This document shows positions 42,293 through 51,481 of a DNA stretch of 64,000 bases, piece after piece. Source of the DNA: Candidatus Kuenenia stuttgartensis (GTDB taxonomy: Bacteria; Planctomycetota; Planctomycetia; Planctomycetales; Planctomycetaceae). Every line of letters starts with the position of its first letter. Position 1 is the first letter of the stretch. The stretch is from contig CAMDRI010000001.1 of the NCBI GenBank assembly GCA_945906725.1, forward strand, positions 17,789-81,788, written 5' to 3'. The notes below the pieces were generated by a model. The model worked only from the letters and a program-made list of their open reading frames with translations, did not search any database and was not told where the DNA came from. The position numbers were made by a program, and so were the translations under genes.

Positions 42293-42655
42293 TTAGTCGT
42301 CGCAGACGCAGGGGGTCAGTCCTTTTTCGAGCCGCTCCTGCCACGCGCTTGATTTGTACTTTCGCTTTGCGACTGCCCTGATGGCCGCCAAGATCTTGTC
42401 GAAGTCTTTGCCGTTCTTTTCGCCGAGTTCCTCGGCGATCGCTTTGCCGTAGTGGTTCAGGTGTTTCTTGTCGTCTCCGGGAGAATGACAGATCTCGCAA
42501 CTGACTTTGTTGGTCTTCAACACGTCCTTGTACACGAAGTCAAACGCCTTCTTGTAAATTGGCCGTGCTTCGCTCGGACGTTCAGAGGCGAGAAGGAATG
42601 CGGTGGCCAGTGAACCGGCAAGACACAACGGTCGAAGCAGGAAATGAGTCACCAT
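42293..42655 (-). CDS. Small exported monoheme c-type protein
   Basis: 120 aa, ATG 42655 after GGGGAG. Signal peptide (FLLRPLCLAGSLATAFLLA) then one heme site CEICHSPG; the C-terminus ends CVCDD. The body is short and Lys-rich (AFDFVYKDVLKTNK; RAVAKRKYKSSAWQERLEKG). No clear distal Met. Possibly a small periplasmic electron carrier. It is convergent with eutB and stands alone. Confidence 0.7.
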   Translation of the reverse strand: MVTHFLLRPLCLAGSLATAFLLASERPSEARPIYKKAFDFVYKDVLKTNKVSCEICHSPGDDKKHLNHYGKAIAEELGEKNGKDFDKILAAIRAVAKRKYKSSAWQERLEKGLTPCVCDD

Positions 42656-42689
42656 GACTGGCTCCCCAACTGCGAGGCAAGGAGTCTGA

Positions 42690-43973
42690 TTACCCTAGAC
42701 GTTCCGCGATCAACAACGGCGCATCCGTAGAATCATCACCGATGGTGATAGCCGTTCGCAGTCGAAGGGCAACTTCGTCGAACTTGGCTGGCGGGGCGAA
42801 GACTCGGACAAGCGGTTGGCCGTACGCGACCTCGTCACCGATGCGAACGAGATTTTCGAGGCCGACGCTGTGGTCAATTGGGTCGGTGAGCTGACGGCGG
42901 CCTCCGCCGAGGTCGATGATGATCCAGCCAAACGTCTCCGTGTCGATGGATTCGACGATCCCGGAACGCTCGCCACACAGATCGTGAGCCGGCGCGATCG
43001 GGCGTGGTGAGTCGAGTCGCCCGCCTTGGGCCGCGACCATTCGCTCGAAGCGTTCCAGCGCGCGGCCTGAGTCGAGTTCACGAAGCAATCGTGCTCTTGC
43101 TGCGGTGCGCGTGTCGGCAATCTTCGCGCTGACCAGGACATCCTCGCCGAGTTCTAACACGAGTTCGCGCAGATCACTCGGTCCTCCGCCGCGCAGGCAG
43201 TCGAGAGATTCTGCGATCTCAACGGCGTTGCCGGCCATGCGGCCGAGCGGTTGATTCATGTCGGTCAGGAAGGCGGTCGTCGCGACGCCCATCCGTTTTC
43301 CGACAGCGACCATGCCGACGGCCAGTTCGCGGGCGGTCGTTCGCGATTTCATGAACGCTCCGCGGCCGAACTTCACGTCGAGCACCAGTGCGTTCAAGCC
43401 CTCGGCCAACTTCTTGCTCATAATGCTGGCGGTGATCAGCGGCACGGACGGAACCGTCGCGGTCACATCGCGCAAAGCGTAAAGCTGCTGGTCGGCTGGG
43501 ACTAACTCCGGCGTCGTGCCGGTGATGACGCAGCCGACCTGCTCGGTCAACCGTTGAATTTCTTCCAGCGACAAATTCGTGCGAAAGCCGGCAATGGATT
43601 CCAGCTTGTCGAGTGTGCCGCCGGTCGGGCCGAGTCCTCTGCCAGAGAGCATCGGCACGCAGACATCACAGCAGGCCAGCAGCGGCGCGAGCGGCAACGA
43701 GACTTTGTCGCCGATGCCGCCGGTCGAATGTTTGTCGACGCGCGGCAAACAGGTCGTTGGCCAGGTCAGCGTCACACCGGACCGCAACATGCTGTCGGTG
43801 AGCGCGGCGGTTTCGGCATCGGTCAATCCGCGCAGGAATATCGCGATCAGCAGCGCGGCCATTTGGTAGTCAGGGATGCGACCATGCACATGTCCGTCGA
43901 TCAGAAACGCAATCTCCTCGACGGTCAGTTCGCCGGCGTCTCGTTTCTTCGCGATGAGTTGCGTGGGATTCAT
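42690..43973 (-). CDS. deoA: Thymidine/pyrimidine-nucleoside phosphorylase
   Basis: 427 aa from ATG 43973 (MNPTQLIAKKRDAGELTVEEI); upstream codons of the ORF belong to a repeat. The phosphorylase signature is complete: DKHSTGGIGDKVSLPLAPLL and SGRGLGPTGGTLDKLESIAGF. It cleaves pyrimidine nucleosides with phosphate. Its ATG overlaps the stop of the purine nucleoside phosphorylase gene (ATGA), forming a nucleoside-salvage pair. Confidence 0.93.
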   Translation of the reverse strand: MNPTQLIAKKRDAGELTVEEIAFLIDGHVHGRIPDYQMAALLIAIFLRGLTDAETAALTDSMLRSGVTLTWPTTCLPRVDKHSTGGIGDKVSLPLAPLLACCDVCVPMLSGRGLGPTGGTLDKLESIAGFRTNLSLEEIQRLTEQVGCVITGTTPELVPADQQLYALRDVTATVPSVPLITASIMSKKLAEGLNALVLDVKFGRGAFMKSRTTARELAVGMVAVGKRMGVATTAFLTDMNQPLGRMAGNAVEIAESLDCLRGGGPSDLRELVLELGEDVLVSAKIADTRTAARARLLRELDSGRALERFERMVAAQGGRLDSPRPIAPAHDLCGERSGIVESIDTETFGWIIIDLGGGRRQLTDPIDHSVGLENLVRIGDEVAYGQPLVRVFAPPAKFDEVALRLRTAITIGDDSTDAPLLIAERLG

Positions 43974-44869
43974 GAGTGGGGCGAGGGGCGAGGGACGAGG
44001 GGTGAGTTGGAAGTCCATTCCATCAGAAGGCGAGTGACCAGTTGGCGGAGATTCGGTTCGGCGTTCAAGGCGGCGTGGATGACTTCGCCGCTGGTGGTTT
44101 GTTGGACATCGTCGGAGCGGAAGACGTTGGTGACCATCGAGAACGCGATGACCGGCAAGCCGAGTTCTCCAGCAGCGAGCACTTCGGGGACGGTGGACAT
44201 CCCCACGACGTCACCAAGCGTGCGCAGCCAATGGTACTCGGCACGGGTTTCGTAGTTCGGGCCGAGCATCGCGATGTAGATGCCACGCCGCAACGGGATG
44301 TCTTGATCGGACGCGATGCGTTCAGCAAGCGACATCAACCACGGATCGTAGAATGATCGGGATACCGTCGCTGTAGGATGGGCACTCTTGCCTGTCCCTT
44401 CCGGGCGGACGGGCAATCCGCCAATGGCGGACCATCCTCCGGCACCCATCAGGTTGATTTGGTCGTCGATCAGCAGCATGTCTCCGGAACGGAGCGACGG
44501 ATTCAACCCACCGCTGGCGTTCGACAGAATCAAGAACGACACGCCAAGTTCGGCGAAGACTCGAATCGGAAACGTGATCTGCAAAAACGAGTACCCCTCG
44601 TAGGCGTGAAAGCGGCCGTCCATCGCGAGGATCGGGACGTCGGCCAATCGTCCGGCGAGCAGTCGGCCGCGATGTCCGTCGGCGGTTGAGCGAGCGAAAT
44701 GTGGCAGGTCTCGGTAGTTCCATTCGGCTTCAATCGCGATGTGTTCGGCGAGCGATCCCAGTCCGGTGCCGAGGATAATCGCCGCTCGCGGACGCTCCGC
44801 CCAACCCGCACGGATAAGGGCAGCGGTTTCCGCAACGGCGGCAGCCAGTTGGTCGGCAGAGCGATTCAT
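43970..44869 (-). CDS. Purine nucleoside phosphorylase with repeat-derived segments
   Basis: 299 aa. Family motifs: AIILGTGLGSLAEHI (phosphate), GRFHAYEGYS, LILSNASGGLNPSLRSGDMLLIDDQINLMG, GIYIAMLGPNYETRAEYHWLRTLG and GMSTVPEVLAA. After DQINLMGAGGWSAIG come about 17 residues ([17 protein letters not shown]) that are atypical and encoded by a palindromic repeat. The last residues (NSPLVPRPSPHS) derive from a GGGGCGAGG-type repeat at the deoA junction. It lies 12 nt after the TgpA gene with GAGG at its ribosome site. Confidence 0.92.
   Translation of the reverse strand: MNRSADQLAAAVAETAALIRAGWAERPRAAIILGTGLGSLAEHIAIEAEWNYRDLPHFARSTADGHRGRLLAGRLADVPILAMDGRFHAYEGYSFLQITFPIRVFAELGVSFLILSNASGGLNPSLRSGDMLLIDDQINLMGAGGWSAIGGLPVRPEGTGKSAHPTATVSRSFYDPWLMSLAERIASDQDIPLRRGIYIAMLGPNYETRAEYHWLRTLGDVVGMSTVPEVLAAGELGLPVIAFSMVTNVFRSDDVQQTTSGEVIHAALNAEPNLRQLVTRLLMEWTSNSPLVPRPSPHS
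44373..44437. repeat. Palindromic repeat inside the purine nucleoside phosphorylase gene
   Basis: GTAGGATGGGCACTCTTGCC starts the element and matches 63433-63452 exactly over 20 nt. The arms GGATGG...TTGCCTGTCC and GGACGGGCAA...CCATCC pair around CTTCCGGGC; the right arm carries an extra AATCCGCCAATGGCGG. Read on the minus strand it stays in frame with the enzyme. Confidence 0.85.
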
Positions 44870-44881
44870 CGCGAGGATTCC

Positions 44882-47344
44882 TCAGCGTCGGCCATTGCGG
44901 TCGCGCCATTGCTGTTCCATCTGGCCGAGCTGCGATTCGATTTGCCGCTGCTCGTTAAGCGAGAGCAATTCGCCGCCGAAGCGGACTCGATAAAACTGCG
45001 CAACGACGTCTGAGGGAAGGCTCGACGAGTTGTCTGCCGAGAGCCGCTGCGACCACTCCGATTGCGAAGCGATCAGGAACTCGCGCGCAGTTTGAGCGGG
45101 CAGCGGTTCGAGGCCGGCAGTTCGCAGCAACCGCAGAAACCGTTCGTAGAATTCGACTCGCAGTCGTTGATCAACTGACTCGCCGTGCAGTCGTCGCAGC
45201 AGTCCCGACCACCAGCGCGACCAACGTGACCGCCAACCATCGCCGTTGTTCGTCGAGTTCTCGCTGGGAAGCAGCCAACTCAGAAAGTTCAGCAGGCGGA
45301 CGAACCATCGTGACCGCGTCTCCGCAAGCATCCTTGAGCGGGAGGCCAACAGCAATGTTCCCACGAGGACACTGAGCACAACCACAATCGTCAAGCCGGC
45401 AATGACCTGACTACGCCGCCGCGAGAAGCCTCCGCTAGCACTTTCACCATTCCGAAAACCTTCGATGCTTTCTCGAAGACCCTCCCAAGCGGTCGTGCCC
45501 AATTCCTTGAGTGGCGTGTAGAGGTTACTGCTCTGGTCGTTGAATGACATACCGACAATTCGGTGTGACCAAATACTGGAGAACATGTCCGCCAGATTGC
45601 CGAACAGGCCTTTTTTCGGAGCGAGCGATTTGACACTGTCGGATCGACCAGCGGGAGTCGCATCGAGAACACGCCAGCGGCCGTTGAGCAAGGCTTCCAC
45701 CCAAACGTGCGCGTGCCGGCCTTGTACGACGAAGTACCCCGTACTCTTGTTCAGATCGCCACCCTTGAAACCGCTGACCAGCCGAGCAGGAATACCGACC
45801 GCTCGCAGCATCAAGCCCAACGCCGAGCCGAAGTACTCGCAATGACCTTGCTTGCGGTTGAAGAGGAAGTCCTCGACGGCGTCGATCGACGGATCGTCCA
45901 CAGACATGTCCAGCGTGTAGCCATACTCGCCAGAGTCCCGCAGGTGATCCAGGATGCGACGCGCCATCTCGGTTGGGTTTGAATTCGGAGCATCGGGCGG
46001 TTCGGCGATTTTCCGCGCCAAGGTTCTTAACCGTTCCAGGCCAGCGGGCAGGGCACGGTAGTATTCGACTTCATTGGGGAAGATCAAATTGCCGTGAGTG
46101 CCTCGTGGAAACGGCACATCGGCTTCGGGATATGGCTTCTCTGAATAAATCTTGTACTGCAATCGTTCACGGCCGGAGATGCCGTCGTCACGATACAAGA
46201 CCGCTGTCAACCTCCGTTCGGTGAGGTGCGGCAATCGATGATCCAGCACTCCAGCCAGATGTTGTGGCATCGCGAACAAGATGCCCGAATCCATCGGCTC
46301 CATCCGAAACTCTTGCCGAATGCAATCGTCGACCGGAATTGACAACACATTCCTCGGCCCGTCATTTCGTCCTGTCGTGCCGACGCGCCACTTTCCGTTT
46401 TCATATTCGCCCATCACCGAACCACGAAAGATGGGTTCATCAAACCCCTGTCGTGCGGCATGCGTGACGATGTCGATGGGTTGATTGGCGACCTGATCGA
46501 ACAACCGCACCTCGAGCACGGTGTTTGTTGCTTCCAGGATTTGGCCGATGTCGCCGAGTTGCACCTCTTCAGCGAATCCGCTCTGCAATGCTCGTAACGG
46601 CTGATCGGGAGCTTCGCCAAACGCCGACAAATTGCCGACCCAAATCCGTGGCGTGAACATGAAGAACAACATCCCCACGACAGCGGAAAGCATCACATTC
46701 GCCATCACCCCCGTAACGAACGGCCCACTCATCCAATGCAGTCGAGGATCAATTTGCATCGTGCTGATCGGCCGGCTGCGCTGATTCCAGCGGAAAACGT
46801 CTGCCGATTCCGAACGGACCAACTCGTCGCGAGCTTCGCCCTTCTGGTGCATTGCGAGCGGCACCGCATCCTCTTCGGCGTATCGCTGTCGAGCGCGGCT
46901 GACCGTGAAGATCGTCAACGTCCAAACGGAAGCGAACAGGAAGAAGACGCACATCAAACCAAAACCTCCCGCAGAGGTGAGCACAGCTCCAATCGCGACA
47001 TGCAGCACCGACAGCAAACACATGGTCCAATACGTCCGAGACGTCTTGGCCATGAACAGCACGATCCATGTCAAGTAGACCAACAGGTGCGCAAGCGACA
47101 ACAGCCGAGCTTCGATCAGGCCGCCGCTCAACTCCCAGCCGGCCAGACCAAACGACACCAGCCCCAGGACGTTGGCCCAACGGACTCGCAGATGAAACAG
47201 CTTCCAGCGATCCGTCAGAAACAACGCCAACAACGCCATCGGAATCGTGAAGGCGTCAGGGAAGGCCTCACCTTCGGCGAACGCCAGCATGCCGCTCGCC
47301 AACATCACCAAGCCGTACAAGCTGACTTGTAGAGCTTTCGTCAT
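44882..47344 (-). CDS. TgpA-type membrane transglutaminase-like protein (DUF3488)
   Basis: 820 aa from ATG 47344, overlapping the DUF58 stop by 4 nt. It has five to six N-terminal helices, a large extracytoplasmic domain whose transglutaminase core reads GHCEYFGSALGLMLRAVGIPARLVSGFKGG ... HAHVWVEALLNGRWRVLDATP (Cys, His, Asp), then one more helix and a C-terminal cytoplasmic DUF4129-like part. TgpA with DUF58 and usually MoxR forms a conserved bacterial module of unclear function, essential in Pseudomonas. Confidence 0.92.
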   Translation of the reverse strand: MTKALQVSLYGLVMLASGMLAFAEGEAFPDAFTIPMALLALFLTDRWKLFHLRVRWANVLGLVSFGLAGWELSGGLIEARLLSLAHLLVYLTWIVLFMAKTSRTYWTMCLLSVLHVAIGAVLTSAGGFGLMCVFFLFASVWTLTIFTVSRARQRYAEEDAVPLAMHQKGEARDELVRSESADVFRWNQRSRPISTMQIDPRLHWMSGPFVTGVMANVMLSAVVGMLFFMFTPRIWVGNLSAFGEAPDQPLRALQSGFAEEVQLGDIGQILEATNTVLEVRLFDQVANQPIDIVTHAARQGFDEPIFRGSVMGEYENGKWRVGTTGRNDGPRNVLSIPVDDCIRQEFRMEPMDSGILFAMPQHLAGVLDHRLPHLTERRLTAVLYRDDGISGRERLQYKIYSEKPYPEADVPFPRGTHGNLIFPNEVEYYRALPAGLERLRTLARKIAEPPDAPNSNPTEMARRILDHLRDSGEYGYTLDMSVDDPSIDAVEDFLFNRKQGHCEYFGSALGLMLRAVGIPARLVSGFKGGDLNKSTGYFVVQGRHAHVWVEALLNGRWRVLDATPAGRSDSVKSLAPKKGLFGNLADMFSSIWSHRIVGMSFNDQSSNLYTPLKELGTTAWEGLRESIEGFRNGESASGGFSRRRSQVIAGLTIVVVLSVLVGTLLLASRSRMLAETRSRWFVRLLNFLSWLLPSENSTNNGDGWRSRWSRWWSGLLRRLHGESVDQRLRVEFYERFLRLLRTAGLEPLPAQTAREFLIASQSEWSQRLSADNSSSLPSDVVAQFYRVRFGGELLSLNEQRQIESQLGQMEQQWRDRNGRR

Positions 47345-48723
47345 GTCAGCCCCTCCAGCACAAAGTACGGCGACAAGTCGCGGACCTCGGCCGACAGACA
47401 CAACAATTCGACCGGTTCGGCAACGTCGCACGTGCGCGTCAGCAATTCACTGCGCGGCCGAGACGACACGACGACAACTCGCGAGCTTCCCGATATTCGT
47501 TGCATCGCCTCGTCGATCACCGGCCGAACATCCGCCATCGGCGAAGCGGACGCCAACGCCAATTGGTCCAGAGCTTGTTCTAAACTGGAAAGCTGATCCC
47601 AAACAAACGTCTGTAAGCCAACCACGATCATTCGCAGCCGCGCGTCGCGCGACTGCCGCAGGTTTTCGTGCAAGACCGTGGCCGCGAAACTGACCGCTAA
47701 TTCGACTCGGTCCATATCCGATGTGGAGGGATGCGCGGGCTGCCACAACTCCACCAGCAACACCAGGTCGCGGTCGCGCGTTTGCTGAAACTCGCGCACC
47801 ATCAGTTCGCCGCGCCGAGCGGTCGTGCGCCAGTGAATCGCTTTCGGATTGTCACCGAGACGATACTCACGAATGCGATGGAATTCGTCATCGAACAAAC
47901 CTGCCCGCATCCGCCGCCGCTCCACCACTTCGGTGGCATTCCACAGATCGCTCCGCCACCGCGAAGTCATGCGGCCGACACGCGGATGCACGATCAGCTT
48001 GGCGAAGTCATTGAAGAGAAATCCGCGTTCGACCAGCCCCAGCGGAAAGTGAGTGGTCAACTCGAGGGGTCCGAACGAGTACTCCCCTCGCTGGCTGAAT
48101 CGCACGAAATAGTGACCTCGCCGACTTTGCCTCGCCGGAACTCGGACAAACAATGCCGCCGCCTGAAAACGATCGCGAGCATGCGTGACTTGATCTCGCG
48201 CGGCCAACAACCAGGAGTTCAAAAACCACTTGTGATTCGCGACCTCGATTTCCACCGAAACCATTTCACCGGCCATCACGCGATGCGGCAAAACCCGCTT
48301 CGCGTGCGTACGCCGCACCATGGAAAACGCGATCCAGCCGTTGAGCACCCACGGACCAATCATCATCGCGAAGACGAACATCAGCATGTTCGTACGCCCG
48401 ATGATTGAGCCAAGAAACATCACGCTCATGATCGTAATGTAGACAATCCCTTCGCGCGTGATCGCCATCCGATTTCGATTCCAAATCGGCCGGCGTGTCG
48501 CAGTCTGACGCGAACGTGCCAATGCAAGCAGTTGCGTGATTCCCCACAGCAACAGGCCAATCGCCAACAAGATCAGCACCCAACGGCTGAATCCGGCCCA
48601 CTGCTGGGCCAGCCACGGCAAACGCTGCAGGCCAAGCAGCAAGCCTCCACCACAGATGATCGCCCCCACTCCGGCCAGAGGGGACCGGCGCTTCTCGTCG
48701 TCGTTGGGAAGCGATCCGTTCAT
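47341..48723 (-). CDS. DUF58 domain protein
   Basis: 460 aa. Two to three N-terminal helices (FSRWVLILLAIGLLLWGITQLLALA, GIVYITIMSVMFLGSIIG, MLMFVFAMMIGPWVLNGWIAF), then DUF58 with FGPLELTTHFPLGLVERGF and RIREYRLGDNPKAIHWRTTARRGELMVREFQQTRDRDLVLLVEL, continuing into a vWA-like fold. First gene of a four-gene overlapping unit with TgpA, purine nucleoside phosphorylase and deoA. A MoxR ATPase, its usual partner, is not in the window. Confidence 0.92.
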   Translation of the reverse strand: MNGSLPNDDEKRRSPLAGVGAIICGGGLLLGLQRLPWLAQQWAGFSRWVLILLAIGLLLWGITQLLALARSRQTATRRPIWNRNRMAITREGIVYITIMSVMFLGSIIGRTNMLMFVFAMMIGPWVLNGWIAFSMVRRTHAKRVLPHRVMAGEMVSVEIEVANHKWFLNSWLLAARDQVTHARDRFQAAALFVRVPARQSRRGHYFVRFSQRGEYSFGPLELTTHFPLGLVERGFLFNDFAKLIVHPRVGRMTSRWRSDLWNATEVVERRRMRAGLFDDEFHRIREYRLGDNPKAIHWRTTARRGELMVREFQQTRDRDLVLLVELWQPAHPSTSDMDRVELAVSFAATVLHENLRQSRDARLRMIVVGLQTFVWDQLSSLEQALDQLALASASPMADVRPVIDEAMQRISGSSRVVVVSSRPRSELLTRTCDVAEPVELLCLSAEVRDLSPYFVLEGLT

Positions 48724-49172
48724 GGCGTCAATGGATTGGGTTCGTGATGGCCATCGAAGACTTGTCGCAGTCTAGGAGTTCGCGCGTCAGACACCAGCGC
48801 GGCAAGATCGTTCTCGCTTTTGTCCGATTCACGCACACTGGGGTCGTTGCAAGACCACAGCGTGGTCATTGGCAATCTCCGGCTACTTCCGACTGTAGCA
48901 ATTGCATGGAAAAAATCGCCCAGCTAGACTGCGTAGGCTGAGCAAGTACGGAGGTTCGAAGAAGAGATTGACCGGACGCCACAACCTATTTGAGCAGGAA
49001 TGGTTCAGTGTTGTTTGCACCTTCGCGACGACATCAAAACCTGCCCGATGAGTATTGGGCCGTCTGGTTAAGTCGGTACCGGTCTCGGAGAGTGAGCGCC
49101 GATAGAGAAGGGAGAACCGATCGCGACCCTTCGCCAACATGCGGTCGAACCAATTTTCATGGAGTGTTTCTT
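48724..49172. other. 449-nt divergent intergenic region
   Basis: It separates the DUF58 operon (minus) from a secreted hypothetical (plus) and must hold both promoters. The plus-strand ORF is open from 48990, but the upstream codons have no family character and a good ribosome site lies at 49161-49164. No hairpin, repeat or small gene stands out. Confidence 0.5.
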
Positions 49173-51392
49173 GTGACTGAACGACAAATTTACCGCGTGA
49201 ATGGAAAATCGAATCGCCGCTGGATGGCCTTGTGCGGCACCTCGATGTTGGCTTTGGGAACGACGCTGGTTTCTGGGACTTGGGCTTGGGATGACGCCAA
49301 GCCAGTGCAGCCCGCAGGACTGCGAGGCGTTTTGCCAATCGATGTTCCAGCGACGCTGGGCGAAGATGCGTTCGCAGTCTTGGACGGAAACTGGAAAGAG
49401 TGGGGCGAAAAGACCGCCGCCGAAGTCGCCAAACTGTACTCCGAAGAAACGCTGGGCATCGAGGCCCAGCGACAGCAGTTGGACGTCTTGAAAAAGAAGT
49501 TGCTGACGATGGAGACATCGCTCAGGGATGCTCGCTATCGCAGTATTCATGAACCGCTCGGCAGTCTTTACGCCGCTCTCAACCGGCGTGTGGCGATTAC
49601 CGAAGCCGTGCTCGACACGCTGACAATCGATCCACAGAAATACGCCAGTGAACAACTCGAAGAGGCACGGCAGCAGGTCGCAAAATCTCTGAAGGATCTC
49701 GAAACCGAATTGAGCACCGTCAAAAACGGACCCGCATGGTTGGATTACGTCCGTTCTGCCGAGATCACAAAACTGGTCAGTGACAAGAAGGGGATGGAGG
49801 CGGTGCCGGTCCTCTCGGCGGTCCACCAAAAACTGTCTCCATCGGATGCCACGTCGCCAGAGATTCGCCAGTTCCTCGACGGATCGAAACTCGTCGCCTT
49901 GAGGCAATCGCTCGATGGATTCGTGAAACTCGCGGCCGCGGTGGATCAGCCGTACAACCCCGAAAAGCTGCGAGCCGAAGTCGTGGCGCTGGTCGCCTCG
50001 ATCGAGAAATTCGAGGAGTCGCAATCGTCGACCGATGCGACTGCTGTCCGAAAGGCATTTGACGCGGTTCGCAAATCCTCACCCGACCGTGGCAATCGCG
50101 TCGCTGCGGCAATGTCCACGCATTACTTCAACTTCAACCTGCGTGTCGTGGCCAGCGAAAAGTTACTGTCAAAGCTCGCGTCTGAGTCGACCACCAAACA
50201 GGGACCAGTGAAGGATTTCATCCTCGGGGCGAACGTCACCGGAAATCAGACGACCACCGTGACGACTGGCATCGATCTGAAGCCCAGCAACGACGGCATC
50301 CGCCTGAATCTGGTGATTGATGGCGTCGCGAAGTCGAGTACTGTCGGCACCACCGATCAAGCCAATGTTTACACGTCCGGCCATCACGTTTTCAAAGCCT
50401 GGAAGCCAATTCTGTTTGATGGAAACAAGTTCACAACCGGTGCCGCGGATATTTCTGTACGGCCCCACAACCAGACGACCGGCGTGTCCACCAAGTACAG
50501 CAACATGTTTCTTTTTGGTGGCATCGCGGATTCCATCGCCAGGGGCGAAGTGGAGGACCGACGTGGTCAGACCGAAGCCATCGCGGCGCAACGAGTCTCC
50601 AGCAAAGTGCTGCCGGAGTTCAGCTCTGAGGTCGATGCCAAAGTCGGCGACCTCAACAAGGACTATGAAGCCAAGGTCAGTTCTAAACTGCGTGAAAAGG
50701 ATTTGTACCCGTCGGCGGCCAGCTACCGTTCTTCGGAGGACGACCTGCGAATCAACACGCGATTGATGGCTGAACATGAATTGGCCGGCGGCGACGGGCC
50801 GTTCGTCGCCGTGCCCGGCAGCGGATTCGTGCTGGCCCTTCACGAATCGCTGCTCAACAACAGTCTGGACCGCCTGAAGATCGCCGGCCGTACGCTGTCC
50901 GAAGATGAACTCGGCAAGGAAATCGAGAACTCCTTTTCCGACCTCCTCGGCCGCAAGCTCAACATCTCGAAAAAGGTTGACGAGGCCGGCGAGAGCGCTA
51001 AAGAGCCTGCAACTTTCGTCTTCCCGGACAAAGATCCCCTCCGTTTCCGAGTCAACAAAGGTCAACTGACGCTCGCGATTCGGGCCGGGCTTAAGCAAAA
51101 GGACGAGGACATTCCGACCCAGGAAATCATCGTGCCGTTGATGTTCCGCGTCGAAGGCACCACCTTCGTTGTCGAAAGTGGTGAAGTGCAAGTCTCGCCA
51201 GTCGAAGCGCCAGCCAACGCCGGACTCCAACTCGCTCGTGCCGGAGTCGTGCGCAGCAAAGTGAAAAACGCGTTGCCGACTCGCAAGTTCGACCGCTTCA
51301 TCAATATCGACAAGGACCGACAGACGCCAATCCAACTCGGCCTCGCGCAGGTCAAAGCAGCGGGTGGATGGTTGACGCTTTCCTTCGAGTAA
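49173..51392 (+). CDS. Large secreted hypothetical protein
   Basis: GTG 49173, 8 nt after GGAG, gives 739 aa with a signal peptide (RRWMALCGTSMLALGTTLVSGTWA). Residues about 60-310 are helical and charged (LYSEETLGIEAQRQQLDVLKKKLLTMETSLRDARYRS), the middle third is beta-rich (NVTGNQTTTVTTGIDLKPSNDGIRLNLVIDGVAKSS), and the rest is mixed. Few cysteines and no enzyme motif. A terminator follows 35 nt after the stop. Not recognised; probably an envelope or periplasmic structural protein. Confidence 0.75.
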   Translation: MTERQIYRVNGKSNRRWMALCGTSMLALGTTLVSGTWAWDDAKPVQPAGLRGVLPIDVPATLGEDAFAVLDGNWKEWGEKTAAEVAKLYSEETLGIEAQRQQLDVLKKKLLTMETSLRDARYRSIHEPLGSLYAALNRRVAITEAVLDTLTIDPQKYASEQLEEARQQVAKSLKDLETELSTVKNGPAWLDYVRSAEITKLVSDKKGMEAVPVLSAVHQKLSPSDATSPEIRQFLDGSKLVALRQSLDGFVKLAAAVDQPYNPEKLRAEVVALVASIEKFEESQSSTDATAVRKAFDAVRKSSPDRGNRVAAAMSTHYFNFNLRVVASEKLLSKLASESTTKQGPVKDFILGANVTGNQTTTVTTGIDLKPSNDGIRLNLVIDGVAKSSTVGTTDQANVYTSGHHVFKAWKPILFDGNKFTTGAADISVRPHNQTTGVSTKYSNMFLFGGIADSIARGEVEDRRGQTEAIAAQRVSSKVLPEFSSEVDAKVGDLNKDYEAKVSSKLREKDLYPSAASYRSSEDDLRINTRLMAEHELAGGDGPFVAVPGSGFVLALHESLLNNSLDRLKIAGRTLSEDELGKEIENSFSDLLGRKLNISKKVDEAGESAKEPATFVFPDKDPLRFRVNKGQLTLAIRAGLKQKDEDIPTQEIIVPLMFRVEGTTFVVESGEVQVSPVEAPANAGLQLARAGVVRSKVKNALPTRKFDRFINIDKDRQTPIQLGLAQVKAAGGWLTLSFE

Positions 51393-51426
51393 CTCGACAG
51401 CGTCGCTCGGATTTGTTGACATCTTG

Positions 51427-51468
51427 CAGGACCGGAACCGCTCGGCGATTCCGGTCCTGCTGCTTTTG
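51427..51468 (+). terminator. Rho-independent terminator
   Basis: CAGGACCGGAA and TTCCGGTCCTG form a perfect 11-bp stem with an 11-nt loop, followed by CTGCTTTTGAA. It ends the hypothetical protein transcript and separates it from the ABC ATPase gene. Confidence 0.85.
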
Positions 51469-51481
51469 AATGAGACCCCGC

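Noticed and set aside
50169-51422. 417-aa minus-strand ORF
   Set aside because: Antisense to the secreted 739-aa hypothetical, which has a ribosome site, signal peptide and terminator.
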